From contig NZ_JAAGVY010000026.1 of assembly GCF_010686655.1 (NCBI RefSeq), positions 1 through 64,000 of the forward strand: 64,000 nucleotides of DNA. Reading direction: 5' to 3'. The notes below the pieces were generated by a model. It was not told the origin of the DNA, did not search any database, and worked only from the letters and a program-made list of their open reading frames with translations. This document shows, piece after piece, positions 55,757-64,000 of this stretch. The stretch's first letter is position 1. Every line of letters begins with the position of its first letter. The DNA is from Cryomorpha ignava. GTDB lineage: Bacteria; Bacteroidota; Bacteroidia; Flavobacteriales_D; Cryomorphaceae. The position numbers were made by a program, and so were the translations under genes.

Positions 55757-57106
55757 ATGGCACACGGAACAGTAATTATTGGCAATGGAATAGCCGGAAT
55801 TACAGCGGCACGAGAGATGCGGAAAATTTCTGATGAGCGCATACAGGTTATTTCAATTGAAACTCCTTATTTTTTTTCGCGAACAGCCCTTATGTACGTG
55901 TATATGGGGCATATGAAGTTTGAACATACAAAGCCCTATGAAAACTGGTTTTGGGAAAAGAACAGAATTGAGCTTGTACAAGCCCTGGTTGAAAAAGTAA
56001 ATCCTGAAAAGAATGAATTGCTATTATCTACAGGCGAGCAGATTAAATATGATAAATTACTGATTGCAACCGGTTCTAAAACTCAATATTTCGACTGGAA
56101 AGGTCTGGATTACAAAGGTGTGCAAGGATTGTATAGTTTTCAGGATCTTGAGAAGCTTGAAGCAAATACGCCAAAGCCATTTCAGAAAGACCATCCAACT
56201 AAGAAGGCAATTATTGTCGGAGCCGGACTCATAGGTGTTGAGCTCGCTGAAATGCTGAACACCAGAGATATAGAAGTAACGATGCTGGTGCGCGAAGGAG
56301 CTTTTTGGAATGGAGTATTAACCCCTTCAGAGGCAGCCGAAATAGGCCACCATATTGAGAGTCACGGTATAAAATTGATGTTTGAAAGTGAACTTGACGA
56401 AGTGCTGGCAGATGATTCCGGAAAAGTGCGCGCTGTTCGCACTAAAAAGAACGAAGAGTTGGAATGCCAGCTTGTGGGAATTACTACAGGGGTTAAACCA
56501 AATATAGATTTTTTAAAGAATACTGGAATAGAATCAGATAAGGGAATCCTGGTAGATGAATATCTCGAAACAAATATTCCGAACATCTACGCAGCTGGTG
56601 ATTGTGCGCAAATGCGTGAGGCAAGCTCGGGAAGAAAACCGGTAGAAGCTGTATGGTATGTGGGAAGAATGATGGGAGAGGTAGCGGGAGCGAATTTAGC
56701 CGGAAAGAAAACGGCTTATAAGCCTGGACCTTGGTTTAATTCCGCCAAGTTTTTTGATATTGAATATCAAACCTATGGGAATGTTATGGCAAAACCTGAA
56801 GATAAGCAAGAGCAGTATTTTTGGAAAGTGAAAGACAAAAATAAATTTATGACCATTGCCTGGCAAAAAGAGACGAATGTCTTTCTAGGAATAAACACTT
56901 TTGGAATCAGGCTGAGGCACGAGTATTTCAACAACGTATTAAAAAAGAAAATGACCGTGGGCGAAGTAATAGGAGGAATGCGCATTGCCAATTTTGATAC
57001 AGAGTTTTATTCAAAATGGGATAAGGCCTTAAAAAATGATTTTACAAGCGAAACGGGTATCGAAATACGCGAACCAAACATGCTTCAAAAACTTCTTCAG
57101 AGATGA
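55757..57106 (+). CDS. NAD(P)H-dependent FAD oxidoreductase
   Basis: The 449-aa Pyr_redox_2 flavoprotein has an FAD Rossmann motif (IIGNGIAGITAARE), an NAD(P) Rossmann motif (IIVGAGLIGVELAEML) and the second FAD contact YAAGDCAQM. The architecture is that of nitrite/rubredoxin/ferredoxin reductases. I start at the ATG at 55757 (MAHGTVIIGNG); the frame extends 20 codons to a TTG, whose added residues are unlike the family. Its TGA overlaps the ATG of the iron-sulphur membrane gene (ATGA). Electron transfer to that protein is inferred. Confidence 0.82.
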   Translation: MAHGTVIIGNGIAGITAAREMRKISDERIQVISIETPYFFSRTALMYVYMGHMKFEHTKPYENWFWEKNRIELVQALVEKVNPEKNELLLSTGEQIKYDKLLIATGSKTQYFDWKGLDYKGVQGLYSFQDLEKLEANTPKPFQKDHPTKKAIIVGAGLIGVELAEMLNTRDIEVTMLVREGAFWNGVLTPSEAAEIGHHIESHGIKLMFESELDEVLADDSGKVRAVRTKKNEELECQLVGITTGVKPNIDFLKNTGIESDKGILVDEYLETNIPNIYAAGDCAQMREASSGRKPVEAVWYVGRMMGEVAGANLAGKKTAYKPGPWFNSAKFFDIEYQTYGNVMAKPEDKQEQYFWKVKDKNKFMTIAWQKETNVFLGINTFGIRLRHEYFNNVLKKKMTVGEVIGGMRIANFDTEFYSKWDKALKNDFTSETGIEIREPNMLQKLLQR

Positions 57107-58866
57107 AAAACGATACACTAAAAAAATTAGGGTTGACCCTTTTTGTGATTGCGGTAACAGTCTTCTTCTCACTCTCGTTTATTGTGGATATATCATTCAA
57201 AGACAAGGATGTATCTAGTTTACTTGAAGAAAAAAATAAAGGCTTGGCTAATATTGTTAGCACCATAGATCCTGCGCCGGCTTACCAGATGCCAGGCGCT
57301 TTGCGTAACGCTTTCAATCAATATAATGAAGTGATTGTAAATGAGTATGGTATAAAGGATGATGAGCTGAAAAATTTTATTGAAAAATTAGATTCTGACG
57401 CCTCTAAATTCGATACTTCAGCAGTTCAAAGCTTTTTTGGAAAAGATGATTTTCTAACCACTAAATTTCTGGAAAATACCAGCTGGATGATTGGTAGAGA
57501 TTGGCAAAATTTCGATCAGTTTAAAAACAGCATCAATGACAAACTTCAGAATGTAAATAAGGCAGTAGTTTCGGAATATGGATTGGGCGCGGAGAAGCAA
57601 GATGCAATGGTTTTAATACTTATGACGGTTGGGGCTCCAGATTTTTTGAAAACCGGCTTGTGGGCTTTCCTTATTTTTGGATTGGCTGTAGCCGGCGGGT
57701 TTATTCACTTTATTCCATTATGGCGCAAAAAGCCCGGTATTCACAACGACCATATTCATCACAATAAAAGTCAAACCAGGCAATGGCCGGCGATAATTGT
57801 ATTTGTTTGTCTTGTAGGTTTTTACATATTCTTGTACCATTATCCACATTACCTCGCCAATCAGATTGCTCTCTTGAAACCACTTTCTGAAAATATGAGT
57901 GGTGGCGCTGCAAACCAGTGGTTTTTGTACGGATTTATGTACACCCTTGCCATGTTTACAATGGGCGCTCGTATGATGATAAAGTACCGAGGCAATATGT
58001 ATCAGCAAGTGCGCACCGTTTCTGTATTCTTCTTTCAGGTGGCATTTGCTTTTACGCTTCCGCAAATATTGACACGTATGCAGCTACCGGCTTACGATTT
58101 AAAAAGTGCCTGGCCACTTGAATATAGCTTCTTTTTTGATTATCGAATTGATGAGTATATGCAGAATGGAAGCCTAGGTTTGTTCCTTTTCGGCTGGGGC
58201 GTTGTGCTTTTTGCAATTGGCGTACCATTGCTCACCTATTTTTATGGAAAGCGCTGGTATTGCTCATGGGTATGCGGTTGTGGCGGACTTGCAGAAACGG
58301 TGGGAGATCCTTACCGACATTTAAGCGATAAAAGTCTTGGATCATGGAAGATTGAGCGCTGGGTAGTGCATAGCGTATTGGTGTTTGCAGTATTTATGAC
58401 GGCGTGGGTGCTCTATACCGCCATTTCGGGAGATTCTGAATTATTGGGAATTAATTCTTATAGCGTCCGTTCCACCTATGGGTTTTTTATCGGCTTTGTA
58501 TTTGCCGGAGCAGTAGGTACCGGTTTTTACCCCGTAATGGGAAACAGGGTTTGGTGCCGGTTTGGATGCCCACTCGCCGCTTATTTGGGACTCGTGCAGC
58601 GCTTTAAAAGCCGTTTTAGAATTACGACCAATGGCGGCCAGTGTATATCTTGCGGAAATTGCTCTACCTATTGCGAAATGGGTATTGATGTACGTTGGTA
58701 TGCCCAGCGCGGCCAGAACATCGTTCGATCAAGTTGTGTGGGTTGCGGGGTTTGCTCAGCGGTATGCCCGCGCGGCGTACTCAAATTGGAAAATAAAACT
58801 GAAGATGGCCGTATAAATGACAACCCTATTTTAATTGGCCGCGAAGGCGTAACACTTAACCTGTAA
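57103..58866 (+). CDS. NapH/CcoG-like membrane protein with two 4Fe-4S clusters
   Basis: The 587-aa product has an N-terminal hydrophobic helix, a soluble helical segment of about 150 residues, then several membrane helices. Next come CSWVCGCGG and WCRFGCP pairs as in NapH-like polyferredoxins, and a C-terminal ferredoxin unit with CISCGNCSTYC and CVGCGVCSAVCP. Such proteins pass electrons between the quinone pool and soluble or flavin partners. The long extra segment (about residues 40-180) is not typical of NapH. The gene overlaps the flavoprotein by 4 bp and precedes glycosyltransferases by 17 bp. Confidence 0.82.
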   Translation: MKNDTLKKLGLTLFVIAVTVFFSLSFIVDISFKDKDVSSLLEEKNKGLANIVSTIDPAPAYQMPGALRNAFNQYNEVIVNEYGIKDDELKNFIEKLDSDASKFDTSAVQSFFGKDDFLTTKFLENTSWMIGRDWQNFDQFKNSINDKLQNVNKAVVSEYGLGAEKQDAMVLILMTVGAPDFLKTGLWAFLIFGLAVAGGFIHFIPLWRKKPGIHNDHIHHNKSQTRQWPAIIVFVCLVGFYIFLYHYPHYLANQIALLKPLSENMSGGAANQWFLYGFMYTLAMFTMGARMMIKYRGNMYQQVRTVSVFFFQVAFAFTLPQILTRMQLPAYDLKSAWPLEYSFFFDYRIDEYMQNGSLGLFLFGWGVVLFAIGVPLLTYFYGKRWYCSWVCGCGGLAETVGDPYRHLSDKSLGSWKIERWVVHSVLVFAVFMTAWVLYTAISGDSELLGINSYSVRSTYGFFIGFVFAGAVGTGFYPVMGNRVWCRFGCPLAAYLGLVQRFKSRFRITTNGGQCISCGNCSTYCEMGIDVRWYAQRGQNIVRSSCVGCGVCSAVCPRGVLKLENKTEDGRINDNPILIGREGVTLNL

Positions 58867-58883
58867 AACGCAACCAAGTATTG

Positions 58884-59573
58884 ATGCATAAGCATATTGA
58901 CGTGGTAATACCGGCCTTTAATGAGTCAGAAGCTGTTGGATTGGTTGTGCGTGATATTCCGAAAGAACTGGTACGCAACATTGTAGTAGTAGACAATAAT
59001 TCAAGCGATAATACCAGAGCAGTAGCCGAAAGTGCAGGCGCAATCGTTATTGCCGAGGGCAAGCAGGGTTATGGTGCTGCCTGCCTTAAGGGATTGAGCT
59101 ATCTAGCTTCATTGGCTGAAAAGCCTGATATAGTGGTATTTCTTGATGCTGATTATTCTGATTACCCACAAGAAATGTTTCAACTGGTTGCACCTATTTT
59201 AGACGGTGAAGCAGAGCTTGTAATTGGAAGCCGAAGTCTTGGAAATAGAGAAAAAGGTGCCATGATGCCACAGCAGGTGTTTGGAAATTGGCTTGCAACT
59301 ACAATGATGAAGTATCTTTACGGTGCAAAATTTACCGATTTAGGCCCTTTCAGGGCAATAACCTGGAGAGCCCTCCAGGAAATAAATATGAAAGATCAAG
59401 ACTATGGCTGGACGGTAGAAATGCAGGTAAAAGCTTTAAAGTTAGATATTTCCTATGCCGAAATACCGGTTAAATACCGAAAGCGGAAAGGGGTGTCAAA
59501 AATTACCGGAACAATAAAAGGGACAGTAATGGCTGGATATAAAATAATCTTAACAATTTTGCGGTATGCATAA
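58884..59573 (+). CDS. Glycosyltransferase family 2 (polyprenyl-phosphate-type)
   Basis: The 229-aa product has a GT-A fold: VVIPAFNESEAVGLV, VVVDNNSSDNT (nucleotide-sugar binding) and the metal-binding VFLDADYSDYP. The C-terminal DLGPFRAI and YGWTVEMQVKAL regions match DPM1-like polyprenyl-phosphate sugar transferases. It lacks C-terminal membrane helices. I start at the ATG at 58884; a TTG precedes it by one codon. The next gene overlaps it by 8 bp. It may make a lipid-linked sugar used by the following membrane enzyme. Confidence 0.85.
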   Translation: MHKHIDVVIPAFNESEAVGLVVRDIPKELVRNIVVVDNNSSDNTRAVAESAGAIVIAEGKQGYGAACLKGLSYLASLAEKPDIVVFLDADYSDYPQEMFQLVAPILDGEAELVIGSRSLGNREKGAMMPQQVFGNWLATTMMKYLYGAKFTDLGPFRAITWRALQEINMKDQDYGWTVEMQVKALKLDISYAEIPVKYRKRKGVSKITGTIKGTVMAGYKIILTILRYA

Positions 59574-61032
59574 TTGGATTTGGGTCGTTATTGCTGTTTA
59601 TGGTGTCGCCATGCTGTTTATTTTTATGTACAGCATGGTGCAGCTAAGCTTGCTTATTAATTATCGCAAGAGCAAGCGGAATGCTGCTGCTAATAAGGCA
59701 GAGACATTTATACTTCCTAAAGTTTTGGTTCAGCTACCCGTTTACAACGAACTTTACGTTGTAGAGCGCTTAATTGATGCCGCTGCACGCTTGAACTATC
59801 CAAAAGACAAGCTCGAAATACAACTGCTGGACGATAGTTCTGACGAGAGTTTTGAGGTCGCCACGCGCCGCATTCAACTTTGGAAAGAAAAAGGGATAAA
59901 TATAAATCAGGTTAGACGCATTGATAGAAAGGGGTTTAAAGCTGGTGCGCTTCAGTATGGACTTGACTTAAGCGATGCACCCTTTATCGCCATTTTTGAC
60001 GCTGACTTTATTCCCGATCCTGAATTCTTGAATCGCACCATCCCCGGATTTGCCAATAATAAAATTGGGATGATACAAACAAGATGGGAGCACTTAAACC
60101 GTGATTACTCGCTTCTTACTCGCGTACAGGCATTCGCACTTGATGCACATTTTACAGTTGAGCAAACCGGTAGAAACCAAGGGGCTCATTTTATCAACTT
60201 CAACGGTACCGCGGGAGTTTGGAGACGAGCATGTATAGACGATGCCGGGGGCTGGAGTGCAGATACGCTTACAGAAGATCTCGACCTGAGCTATAGAGCG
60301 CAATTAAAAGGATGGGAGTTCAAGTTTATGGAAGGAGTAGGAGCTCCGGCAGAGCTTCCGGCAGAAATGAACGCGCTTAAAAATCAGCAATATAGATGGA
60401 ATAAAGGTGCCGCAGAGTGTGCAGTAAAACACTTGAAAAAAGTTATTACGACAAAAAATCTCACAGTCTCTACCCGGATTCACGCTTTTTTTCATCTTCT
60501 TAATTCAACTGTTTTTTTGTGGATTATTGTATGTGCGGTTTTGTCTCTACCACTGGTTTTTATAAAAGAACTGCACCCCGAGCTCAATAAAATATTCTAT
60601 CTGGGAGCCATACTACTCTTAAGCTTCACGGTTCTTGCAATTTTCTACTACGTTTCCTTTCGGGAAATGGAAAAGGTGAAGAGCCGATCTACTTTTTTAT
60701 GGCTATATCCGGCTTTTTTAAGCATTTCTATGGGCATGAGTCTACACAATGCACGAGCTGTTGTTTTGGGGTTTTCGGGAAAGCGAACGCCATTTATCAG
60801 AACGCCAAAATGGAATTTGATTGGTCAAACGGGTACCTTTGCTAATAAGAACTACAGCAGTAGAAATATTCCCGTAATCACCTGGTTTGAAGGGTTGTTG
60901 TGTTTGTATTTCATCGGTGCCTTAATCTTTGAAATCGCCATTGGAGCTTGGGGTTTTGTGCCCCTCCATCTAATGCTGATATTTGGCTTTGCCACAGTAT
61001 TTATGTATAGCTTTAAAAACGGCGGCAATTGA
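59566..61032 (+). CDS. Processive-type membrane glycosyltransferase family 2
   Basis: The 488-aa product has an N-terminal membrane helix and a GT2 domain with LLDDSSDES, FDADFIPDP, TEDLDLSYR and the QQYRWNKG motif (QxxRW), the D,D,D,QxxRW layout of cellulose-synthase-like and glucosylceramide-synthase-like enzymes. Several C-terminal helices complete it. It probably makes a polysaccharide or glycolipid on the inner membrane; linkage and sugar are unknown. It overlaps its neighbours by 8 bp and 4 bp, so it is fixed in the operon. Confidence 0.85.
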   Translation: MHNWIWVVIAVYGVAMLFIFMYSMVQLSLLINYRKSKRNAAANKAETFILPKVLVQLPVYNELYVVERLIDAAARLNYPKDKLEIQLLDDSSDESFEVATRRIQLWKEKGININQVRRIDRKGFKAGALQYGLDLSDAPFIAIFDADFIPDPEFLNRTIPGFANNKIGMIQTRWEHLNRDYSLLTRVQAFALDAHFTVEQTGRNQGAHFINFNGTAGVWRRACIDDAGGWSADTLTEDLDLSYRAQLKGWEFKFMEGVGAPAELPAEMNALKNQQYRWNKGAAECAVKHLKKVITTKNLTVSTRIHAFFHLLNSTVFLWIIVCAVLSLPLVFIKELHPELNKIFYLGAILLLSFTVLAIFYYVSFREMEKVKSRSTFLWLYPAFLSISMGMSLHNARAVVLGFSGKRTPFIRTPKWNLIGQTGTFANKNYSSRNIPVITWFEGLLCLYFIGALIFEIAIGAWGFVPLHLMLIFGFATVFMYSFKNGGN

Positions 61033-62339
61033 AATTAGAACGCTCAAAACTTGCCCTAATACTCGCCCCGATCTATATTCTTGGCTTTATAGCTTTAACC
61101 GGTGTAGAGCGTAGCAATTTCTCTCTTCTTCTTACGGTCTACTCGGCTTTATTTGTAATTTATTTTGTGGCGGTTAAATATAAGCTGCGGTATGGGTTGT
61201 TTGCCGCAATTCTGCTATTTGCGGGAACGCGTATTCCCTTTTTCTTTGATCTGCCGCAGCTCAGTGACGATTTTTACCGCTTTATTTGGGATGGTATGTT
61301 GCTCAATGAGGGGTTAAACCCAATAGGTAGGGTGCCTTCGGCTCAACATATCTATGACTTTAAAGATACTGCCTTTGCTGAATTGCTTCTGGGCAAGATG
61401 AATTCTCCAGATTATTCAAGCGTTTACCCCACTTTCCATCAATTGTTTTTTGGTTTAGCCTATTTTTTCTCAGGGAGAGATTTGCTTGCCAATGTAAATG
61501 TCATGAGGGCATTTATTGTGATTTTTGAATTTACTTTTTTTCTCGTGCTGCTCGTTCGCGGACAAAATAAAGAGCAAAACTTTGTTTATGGCTATCTGCT
61601 CAATCCTCTGATTGTTATGGAAGGTGTTGGGAATGTGCATTTTGAAGCTGTTATGCTCCCATGGATAGCCATAGCTCTAATCGATTTTTCATCTACCAGA
61701 TATCTCAGAGTTGCTGTAACATGGACAAGTGGGATTCTCGTAAAACTTACTCCCGCAATTTTAGGGCCTATGCTATTGTTTAGAATGGAGCCTAAGAGTC
61801 GTTTTTATTTTATTATGAGCTCGCTTTTTATTCTTTTTGTATTTCTGGGCATGCTTCAGCCATGGACGCTATTTACTGACCTTAGCAATGGTCTGGGACT
61901 TTATTTCGGATCTTTTGAGTTTAATGCGTCAATCTATTATTTACTTCGCGAAATTCTTACTCCTTTGGTAGGTTATAATCCCATTTCTTTTCTCGCTCCT
62001 TTATTGGCATTTATTGCTTTTGGGCTGATTGTGGCAGTATCCTGGTACCGCCGAAAATCGAATATTTTTGAACTGGCGCTGGTGGTTTTTCTTATCTATC
62101 TGCTTTTTTCCACTACGGTTCATCCATGGTACATTATTCCGGTGGTATATCTTGCTATTAGATCTGGCAGAGAGTATATTTTAATATGGTCCTTCACAGC
62201 TATTTTAAGCTATACGCATTATATGGGTGAACTGGGCCCAAAATGGGTTTATCTGTCAGTAGAGTATTGTTTGCTCGGTCTGGCCATTTTCATGGAATCG
62301 AAAAGAAAAAGATGGCTTCAACCCAAATTGCGTGGGTGA
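61029..62339 (+). CDS. Polytopic membrane glycosyltransferase (GT87/mannosyltransferase-like)
   Basis: The 436-aa product has about ten to twelve membrane helices. The first periplasmic loop carries QLSDDFYRFIWDGMLLNEG, which matches the acidic DD-x-YR motif of lipid-sugar-dependent (GT-C) mannosyltransferases. The start is TTG at 61029, inside a TTGA overlap with the previous stop; no ATG lies near the N-terminal helix. A lipid-linked donor made by the DPM1-like enzyme upstream would fit. Its end overlaps xerD by 22 bp. Confidence 0.78.
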   Translation: MKLERSKLALILAPIYILGFIALTGVERSNFSLLLTVYSALFVIYFVAVKYKLRYGLFAAILLFAGTRIPFFFDLPQLSDDFYRFIWDGMLLNEGLNPIGRVPSAQHIYDFKDTAFAELLLGKMNSPDYSSVYPTFHQLFFGLAYFFSGRDLLANVNVMRAFIVIFEFTFFLVLLVRGQNKEQNFVYGYLLNPLIVMEGVGNVHFEAVMLPWIAIALIDFSSTRYLRVAVTWTSGILVKLTPAILGPMLLFRMEPKSRFYFIMSSLFILFVFLGMLQPWTLFTDLSNGLGLYFGSFEFNASIYYLLREILTPLVGYNPISFLAPLLAFIAFGLIVAVSWYRRKSNIFELALVVFLIYLLFSTTVHPWYIIPVVYLAIRSGREYILIWSFTAILSYTHYMGELGPKWVYLSVEYCLLGLAIFMESKRKRWLQPKLRG

Positions 62340-63223
62340 TAAGTTAATATGTTTTCACGTAAATAATTTCTATCCAGATGGGTGTAAATTTCTGTGGTAG
62401 TGATGCTTTCATGTCCAAGCATTTCTTGAACCGCACGCAAATCTGCACCGTGCTCTACCAAATGGGTTGCGAAGGAATGGCGGAATGTGTGCGGGCTGAT
62501 ATTTTTGGTGATTTCCGCTTTTAATGCACTCTTTTTCACAATATTAAATACCGAAATTCTGCTAATACCCTTTCCATTTTTATTTAAAAACAAGATGTCT
62601 CTACTCTTTGAATCAATTTTTTTGTGAATTCTGATTTGATCGCGGTATTGTGCTATGTATTTCAATGCCTGACCTCCAACTGGAACGAGCCGCTCTTTGT
62701 CGCCTTTTCCAATTACACGTATAAATCCGAGCTTGTCGCGAATATTAGAAACTTGCAAACCAGTTAATTCGCTTACGCGAAGACCGCAGCTATAGAGGGT
62801 TTCAAGCATGGCGCGATTTCTTGTGCCTTCGGGTGTGCTCAGGTCAATGCTATCAAATATGGCAGTAATCTCAATTTCGCTAAGCGTGTCGGGAAGCTTG
62901 CGCGCTATTTTCGGAGTTTCCAATAATTCGGCAGGATCGTCATTGCGCAGATTTTCCATAAGCAAATATTTAAAAAATGCTTTGATTCCAGATATCATCC
63001 GAGCCTGCGATACAGCTTCCTGACCAGATTTGGCAGTTAGATGTACAAATTCCATAAGCATCTCGTGATCCGTCTTTTTGGGGTTTATTCCGGCGTAATT
63101 CTCCGCCATAAAACCGGACAGTTTACGAATGTCGTTTTTATACGCTGCAATTGTATTTTGACTTAGAGATCGCTCTAATTTCAAATACGATTCAAAGCCT
63201 TTTTGAAGTGTTTGCCAGTCCAC
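62318..63223 (-). CDS. xerD: Tyrosine recombinase XerD-like
   Basis: The 301-aa product belongs to the XerC/XerD chromosome-dimer resolution family. The N-terminal SAM-like domain (YLKLERSLSQNTIAAYKNDIRKL) is followed by the catalytic residues: R in SCGLRVSELTGL, H-x-x-R in HTFRHSFATHL, the GHESITTTEIY block and the nucleophile Tyr in IYTHLD. The start is GTG at 63223. It shares a 54-bp divergent gap with aroQ. Its neighbours give no sign of a mobile element, so a housekeeping Xer role is more likely than an integrase. Confidence 0.88.
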   Translation of the reverse strand: MDWQTLQKGFESYLKLERSLSQNTIAAYKNDIRKLSGFMAENYAGINPKKTDHEMLMEFVHLTAKSGQEAVSQARMISGIKAFFKYLLMENLRNDDPAELLETPKIARKLPDTLSEIEITAIFDSIDLSTPEGTRNRAMLETLYSCGLRVSELTGLQVSNIRDKLGFIRVIGKGDKERLVPVGGQALKYIAQYRDQIRIHKKIDSKSRDILFLNKNGKGISRISVFNIVKKSALKAEITKNISPHTFRHSFATHLVEHGADLRAVQEMLGHESITTTEIYTHLDRNYLRENILTYHPRNLG

Positions 63224-63225
63224 AG

Positions 63226-63255
63226 TTGGTTTGTCTTTCTACTTCCGTAAATTTG
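63226..63255 (+). promoter_or_regulatory. Promoter of aroQ
   Basis: TTG at 63226-63228 and TAAATTTG at 63248-63255 are separated by 19 bases, the standard Bacteroidota spacing. The RNA start would lie about 16 bases before the GTG at 63278. Confidence 0.5.
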
Positions 63256-63277
63256 ACCATTAAAACTGTTCAAATAC

Positions 63278-63703
63278 GTGAAAAATATCTTAGTTATTAA
63301 CGGCCCTAATTTGAATTTATTAGGTAAGCGGGAGCCCGTGCTTTATGGAAGTCAGGATTTTTCTGAAGTTCTGGATGAGTTAAAGTCAGATTTTCCTGAT
63401 TGCACCATTTCCTATTTTCAAAGCAATAATGAATCAGAATTGATTAATGCCTTGCACGCTGCCGCAGATAGTGGGATAGAAGGAGCTGTTTTTAATCCTG
63501 CGGCATTTACGCATACCTCTATCGCGCTGGCCGATGCAGTAGCCGCTATTGATCTTCCGGTGGTAGAAGTACATATTTCCAATATTTATGGACGTGAGGA
63601 TTTTAGACAAAAATCGTATATCAGCAAATATGCAGCAGGGGTTATAGCGGGTTTTGGTGTGGCGGGCTACCGCCTGGCTGTAAGCTATTTGGTGCGATCT
63701 TGA
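63278..63703 (+). CDS. aroQ: 3-dehydroquinate dehydratase, type II
   Basis: The 141-aa product dehydrates 3-dehydroquinate in the shikimate pathway as a dodecamer. Signatures are NGPNLNLLGKREPVLYG (the catalytic Tyr is in the LYG segment), FQSNNESELI, NPAAFTHTSIAL and the VEVHISNIYGREDFRQ motif with His. The start is GTG at 63278. It supports an aromatic amino acid role together with aroK. The 3' end overlaps the convergent glycosyltransferase fragment by 19 bp. Confidence 0.95.
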   Translation: MKNILVINGPNLNLLGKREPVLYGSQDFSEVLDELKSDFPDCTISYFQSNNESELINALHAAADSGIEGAVFNPAAFTHTSIALADAVAAIDLPVVEVHISNIYGREDFRQKSYISKYAAGVIAGFGVAGYRLAVSYLVRS

Positions 63704-64000
63704 CGAATAAAAAAGCGACTTGGTAAAGCACCAAAAACCCTTTTCTTTCCTATATAGTATTCTTTTACAATACTTTCCCTATAAAACCCGGTTTGATTGA
63801 ATTGCGTTTTCTTCCCACGCCAGTATCTGCGCTTCTTTCTAATAGTTTTAAGGTGGCTGTAAAAATACAAATGAGCTCTTAAGACTGCAAAGGAATGAGA
63901 AATTCCTCTTGAAAAAATCATGCTTCCTGCCGCAAGTCCATCAAGAACCATCCGCGTAAACACAAGCTTGTAAAAACTTTTGCGATAGTCGTTTTTTACG
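63685..64000 (-). CDS. C-terminal part of a glycosyltransferase family 2 protein, 5' end beyond window
   Basis: The minus-strand frame is open from the right edge (64000) to a stop at 63685, giving about 104 residues. The segment RKSFYKLVFTRMVLDGLAAGS followed by FAVLRAHLYFYSHL is the usual helical C-terminus of Bacteroidota GT2 enzymes, which ends in a basic tail (KKRRYWRGKK). The catalytic domain is outside the window. A GTG at 63963 lies inside the protein and is not the true start. The sugar and product are unknown. Confidence 0.65.
   Translation of the reverse strand, partial: VKNDYRKSFYKLVFTRMVLDGLAAGSMIFSRGISHSFAVLRAHLYFYSHLKTIRKKRRYWRGKKTQFNQTGFYRESIVKEYYIGKKRVFGALPSRFFIRQDRTK

Noticed and set aside
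62318-63223. Tyrosine recombinase as a mobile-element integrase
   Set aside because: The gene has XerD length and motifs, lies beside housekeeping aroQ, and there are no att-like repeats or cargo genes.

Overview
The window is chromosomal DNA from a member of the Bacteroidota, probably the Flavobacteriales/Cryomorphaceae side of the phylum. The reasons are: many secreted proteins that end in type IX secretion (T9SS) type A sorting domains, SprB-like repeats, -7 promoter elements of the TAnnTTTG type, a TonB receptor with a carboxypeptidase-regulatory-like domain, AT-rich intergenic DNA, and translation starts that lack clear Shine-Dalgarno sites. No insertion sequence, prophage, CRISPR array or rRNA gene was seen. 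One tRNA gene (Lys, TTT) is present.

Layout, left to right. 1-3524 (minus) is the N-terminal 1174 codons of a very large repeat-rich surface protein that runs off the left edge. 4157-8433 (plus) holds guaA, a LysM lipoprotein and hemF. 8434-12171 holds a secreted BNR protein, a fossil T9SS tail with its terminator still intact, and an M1 aminopeptidase. 12315-16924 holds a sodium:solute symporter, an AsmA-like protein and a fatty-acid desaturase. 17038-22953 (minus) is a three-gene block of T9SS cargo led by an M43 metalloprotease. 23162-26715 (minus) is the 2-methylcitrate operon prpD-prpB-prpC. 26915-34868 holds small unknown genes, a thiolase, lipoproteins, an ECF sigma/anti-sigma/DUF4097 operon and a double-DTG aspartyl-protease-like lipoprotein. 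35005-40429 (minus) holds an outer-membrane barrel protein and an ECF sigma/TPR membrane protein/TPR-CHAT protease operon.

40638-42190 holds a DUF3307 membrane protein and a SatD-family HTH protein. Upstream of them lie seven 20-bp palindromes spaced exactly 29 bp apart. 42283-48563 holds tRNA-Lys, a GNAT-like gene, aroK, a PyrR-like phosphoribosyltransferase, a small cytochrome, two methyltransferases and rocD. 48569-55602 holds a TonB receptor operon, a T9SS cargo protein and a subtilisin. 55757-62339 (plus) is a tightly packed five-gene operon joining a flavoprotein, a membrane Fe-S protein and three glycosyltransferases. 62318-64000 holds xerD, aroQ and the C-terminal end of another glycosyltransferase that runs off the right edge.

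The strongest candidate for an undescribed system is the palindrome array with the SatD/DUF3307 pair. The palindrome nearest the gene overlaps a -7 promoter element 37 bp upstream of the SatD start. The N-terminal half of SatD resembles a class III nucleotidyl cyclase fold, and its C-terminus is a helix-turn-helix. This suggests a nucleotide-responsive autoregulator acting on its own multi-operator promoter. The CHAT operon and the redox/glycosyltransferase operon come next in interest.
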